DNA of 23,278 nt from NCBI GenBank assembly GCA_003517965.1, contig DOZO01000080.1:1-23278 (forward strand), written 5' to 3'. The position numbers were made by a program, and so were the translations under genes. Positions 21,562 to 23,278 of this stretch are shown here, one piece after another; within the stretch, counting starts at the first letter, position 1, and each line of letters opens with the position of its first letter. The notes under the pieces were generated by a model. It had not been told where the DNA came from, ran no database searches, and saw only the letters and a program-made list of their open reading frames with translations. This stretch comes from Desulfobulbaceae bacterium (GTDB taxonomy: Bacteria; Desulfobacterota; Desulfobulbia; Desulfobulbales; Desulfurivibrionaceae).

Positions 21562-22542
21562 ATGTCGGATTTAACGATACGTTTTTTGGAAAAAGATGAA
21601 TATTCCAGGTGGGATAAACTGGTAGATTCCACCGAAGATACAACTATATTTGATGAGACATGGTGGTTAGAAGCTGTGTCGGATGTAGTGCAATGCAACA
21701 TAAAAATCCTGGGAGTCTTCCGGGCCGGAGAACTCATCGGCGGCGTACCCCTGAAAATCTCACGCTGCCTATGCATGCCGACCGCTACCCGCATCCCCTT
21801 GTCCCCTACAAATTCCATTGTCTTTGCACCTTCCAATACAATATTTTCTTCAAAGGCAACCAGTCATGTACTCGAAATAATGGACGGCATAGCCTCTTTT
21901 CTGTCTAATAATTTTCATTATTCCGTTCTTACGAATCACCCCCGCATAATAGACATTCGCTCGTTCAACTGGCAGCACTGGAAAACTCTCATCTGCTACA
22001 CTTATATCGTCAACCTTGCAGAGGCTGATTTTGCAAAACTGCCCCGCCAAAGACGGCAGCATATACGAAATGCCGAAAAAGCAGGGGTTTCTGTTGAAAG
22101 AGAAAATTGTTGCTATACGGCTCATACCCTGCTTGACAAGTCATTAACAGCAAGCGGGGTCTCCACCCCTCTTAGCGCTGTGCAAATGAATCAGCTTTAC
22201 CTCAAATGTGCCGATCATATCGTGCAATTTACTGCCAGGACTCCCGACGGAAAACCGGCAGCAATATTTGTCTGTCTGCCTGACTGGAAAAGGAAAATAG
22301 TCCATGCCCTTTTTTCCGGAAACGATAAGGATTATAATGATCTCAACGCATCCTCTTTTGTGATCTGGAAAAGCATCGAATATTTCAAGGAGCAGGGCCT
22401 TAATAGCATGGATCTGGTTGGGGCTGAAAATAAAACCATAGCAAGGTTCAAGGCCGCCTTTGGCGGTCAACTCGTCCCCTACTTCCAATTGTCCAAGGGT
22501 TCCATGCCGTACAGAATTCTAAACCGTCTCTGTCGCATATAA
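21562..22542 (+). CDS. FemAB/GNAT-fold acyltransferase (Acetyltransf_6 type)
   Basis: The 326-residue protein has the double-GNAT layout of FemAB-like enzymes, which add amino acids or acyl groups to cell-wall or polysaccharide precursors. The N-terminal lobe begins IRFLEKDEYSRWDKLVDST and includes TTIFDETWWLEA. The central basic motif KLPRQRRQHIRNAEKAGVSVE is typical of this family. The second lobe carries the acetyl-transferase-like strands (GKPAAIFVCLP, IVHALFSGND) and SSFVIWKSIEYFKEQGLNSMDLVGAENKTIARFKAAFGG. No signal peptide. Base composition is visibly more AT-rich than the central part of the window. The SGNH-type gene converges on it. Likely role is surface polysaccharide or envelope modification; this is inference. 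Confidence 0.8.
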   Translation: MSDLTIRFLEKDEYSRWDKLVDSTEDTTIFDETWWLEAVSDVVQCNIKILGVFRAGELIGGVPLKISRCLCMPTATRIPLSPTNSIVFAPSNTIFSSKATSHVLEIMDGIASFLSNNFHYSVLTNHPRIIDIRSFNWQHWKTLICYTYIVNLAEADFAKLPRQRRQHIRNAEKAGVSVERENCCYTAHTLLDKSLTASGVSTPLSAVQMNQLYLKCADHIVQFTARTPDGKPAAIFVCLPDWKRKIVHALFSGNDKDYNDLNASSFVIWKSIEYFKEQGLNSMDLVGAENKTIARFKAAFGGQLVPYFQLSKGSMPYRILNRLCRI

Positions 22543-22579
22543 CAATCGACCCCTACTGTCTTTAAATCAGATATTCTCT

Positions 22580-23278
22580 TTATGGCCTTACAACAGGCAA
22601 AAGTTTCCTGCTTATAATCTCCGCCGCCAACTTTGAGCCGACATCATTAAAATGGACAGGATCATATAGATATTGATTGGTGTGTGGTATCTCCCGGTCA
22701 AGATCAATCAGCAAAAGCCCTTCTTTCTTGGCCGCGTCCCTGGTAACTTGATTGAGCATATCATAAAGGGCCTTATAATCCTTGTATTCTATAGCAAAAT
22801 CATTCTTCAGCTTGTTGGCGACGGTCCTTAAAATCAGACTGTCCGGAACCTCCGTAAACCTGTTCTCCTGCGTCATAAGCACCGGGGTTATCCGTCTCGC
22901 CTTACAAATATTAATAAAGGTCTGAAGATTCAATGCAAATGCATCTTTGATGCCCACCATATCTATCTCCAGGCGTTTGCCCCGGAGCTCCACAAATTCA
23001 TCCTCGCCAGCAGAATACTTCCTTTCAAATACAGCCAGAAGATTAGTCGCCGCTCCTGAAAGATTAGGGATAAAATGGCTAATAAATTGTTTCGCGAGTT
23101 TTAAAAGAGATGGCCTGGGAATCTCAATAACGGGCGGTCTCCTGGTGCTTTTCCAATAATCTTTTTCATACAGCAGGGCAGTTATCTCATTTATATTGTG
23201 CATGAATACAACCGCGTCAGGCTTAAGAGGTATCACCTTGTTGATCAATGCGTCTATGGAATGCAATGAATTATTGCC
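22580..23278 (-). CDS. SGNH-hydrolase-like protein (5' partial)
   Basis: The frame is open to the window edge (beginning G-N-N-S-L-H), so the start is missing. The end has DPVHFNDVGSKLAAE, the D-x-x-H block V of SGNH/GDSL hydrolases that supplies the catalytic Asp and His. The visible beginning (LKPDAVVFMHNINEI) matches block III, with Asn as the oxyanion residue. The block I Ser would lie outside the window. Relatives act as O-acetyl esterases or transferases on surface polysaccharide. The gene is convergent with the FemAB-like gene, with a 37-bp gap and no terminator recognised. The AT-rich composition is shared with it. Confidence 0.7.
   Translation of the reverse strand, partial: GNNSLHSIDALINKVIPLKPDAVVFMHNINEITALLYEKDYWKSTRRPPVIEIPRPSLLKLAKQFISHFIPNLSGAATNLLAVFERKYSAGEDEFVELRGKRLEIDMVGIKDAFALNLQTFINICKARRITPVLMTQENRFTEVPDSLILRTVANKLKNDFAIEYKDYKALYDMLNQVTRDAAKKEGLLLIDLDREIPHTNQYLYDPVHFNDVGSKLAAEIISRKLLPVVRP

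Noticed and set aside
1..23278. CRISPR arrays, tRNA/rRNA genes, insertion sequences and transposases
   Set aside because: No regularly spaced repeats, no cloverleaf or rRNA-like sequence and no transposase or integrase coding sequence were recognised on either strand by eye.

Overview
The window looks like a chromosomal segment from an anaerobic, motile, Gram-negative bacterium, most likely a member of the Desulfobacterota (former Deltaproteobacteria; possibly Desulfobulbales-like). This rests on gene content: a soluble group 3-type [NiFe]-hydrogenase, the mercury-methylation pair hgcAB, flagellar stator genes, outer-membrane proteins and PAS-rich histidine kinases. No rRNA or tRNA gene was seen, so the taxonomy is an inference.

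Plus-strand block 1-4845: the end of a hydrogenase operon (small subunit cut by the window edge, then the large subunit), a PilZ-type protein with a split c-di-GMP-binding motif, and motA-motB. Minus-strand block 4864-6236: hgcB and hgcA, transcribed hgcA then hgcB with overlapping stop and start. These encode the corrinoid methyl carrier and the ferredoxin that together make methylmercury. Divergent from hgcA, at 6462-10813, is a four-gene efflux operon: TolC-like outer-membrane protein, HlyD-like adaptor, FtsX-type permease and ABC ATPase. Junctions after the adaptor are overlapping.

The accessory patch at 10825-12095 is all minus strand and looks integron-derived. It holds yjdM, a frameshifted C-terminal remnant of a YhcH/YjgK/YiaL-type gene, a well-formed attC-like hairpin (11370-11435), and an HNH endonuclease gene whose stop codon lies inside the attC end. 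No integrase gene is visible.

The long minus-strand run 12096-20627 reads, in transcription order, DUF1302 outer-membrane protein, DUF1329 exported protein, membrane histidine kinase, single-domain response regulator, a receiver/hybrid kinase split by an in-frame TAG, and an MFS transporter. A zinc-ribbon plus degenerate-receiver protein (20686-21417) precedes it. The right end, visibly more AT-rich by eye, has a FemAB/GNAT-like acyltransferase and a partial SGNH-type protein, suggesting the edge of a cell-surface polysaccharide or envelope locus.

The observations most worth following are hgcAB and its divergent efflux operon, the single-cassette attC structure with its pseudogene neighbour, the hydrogenase large subunit that ends exactly at its maturation-site histidine, and the TAG-split receiver kinase.
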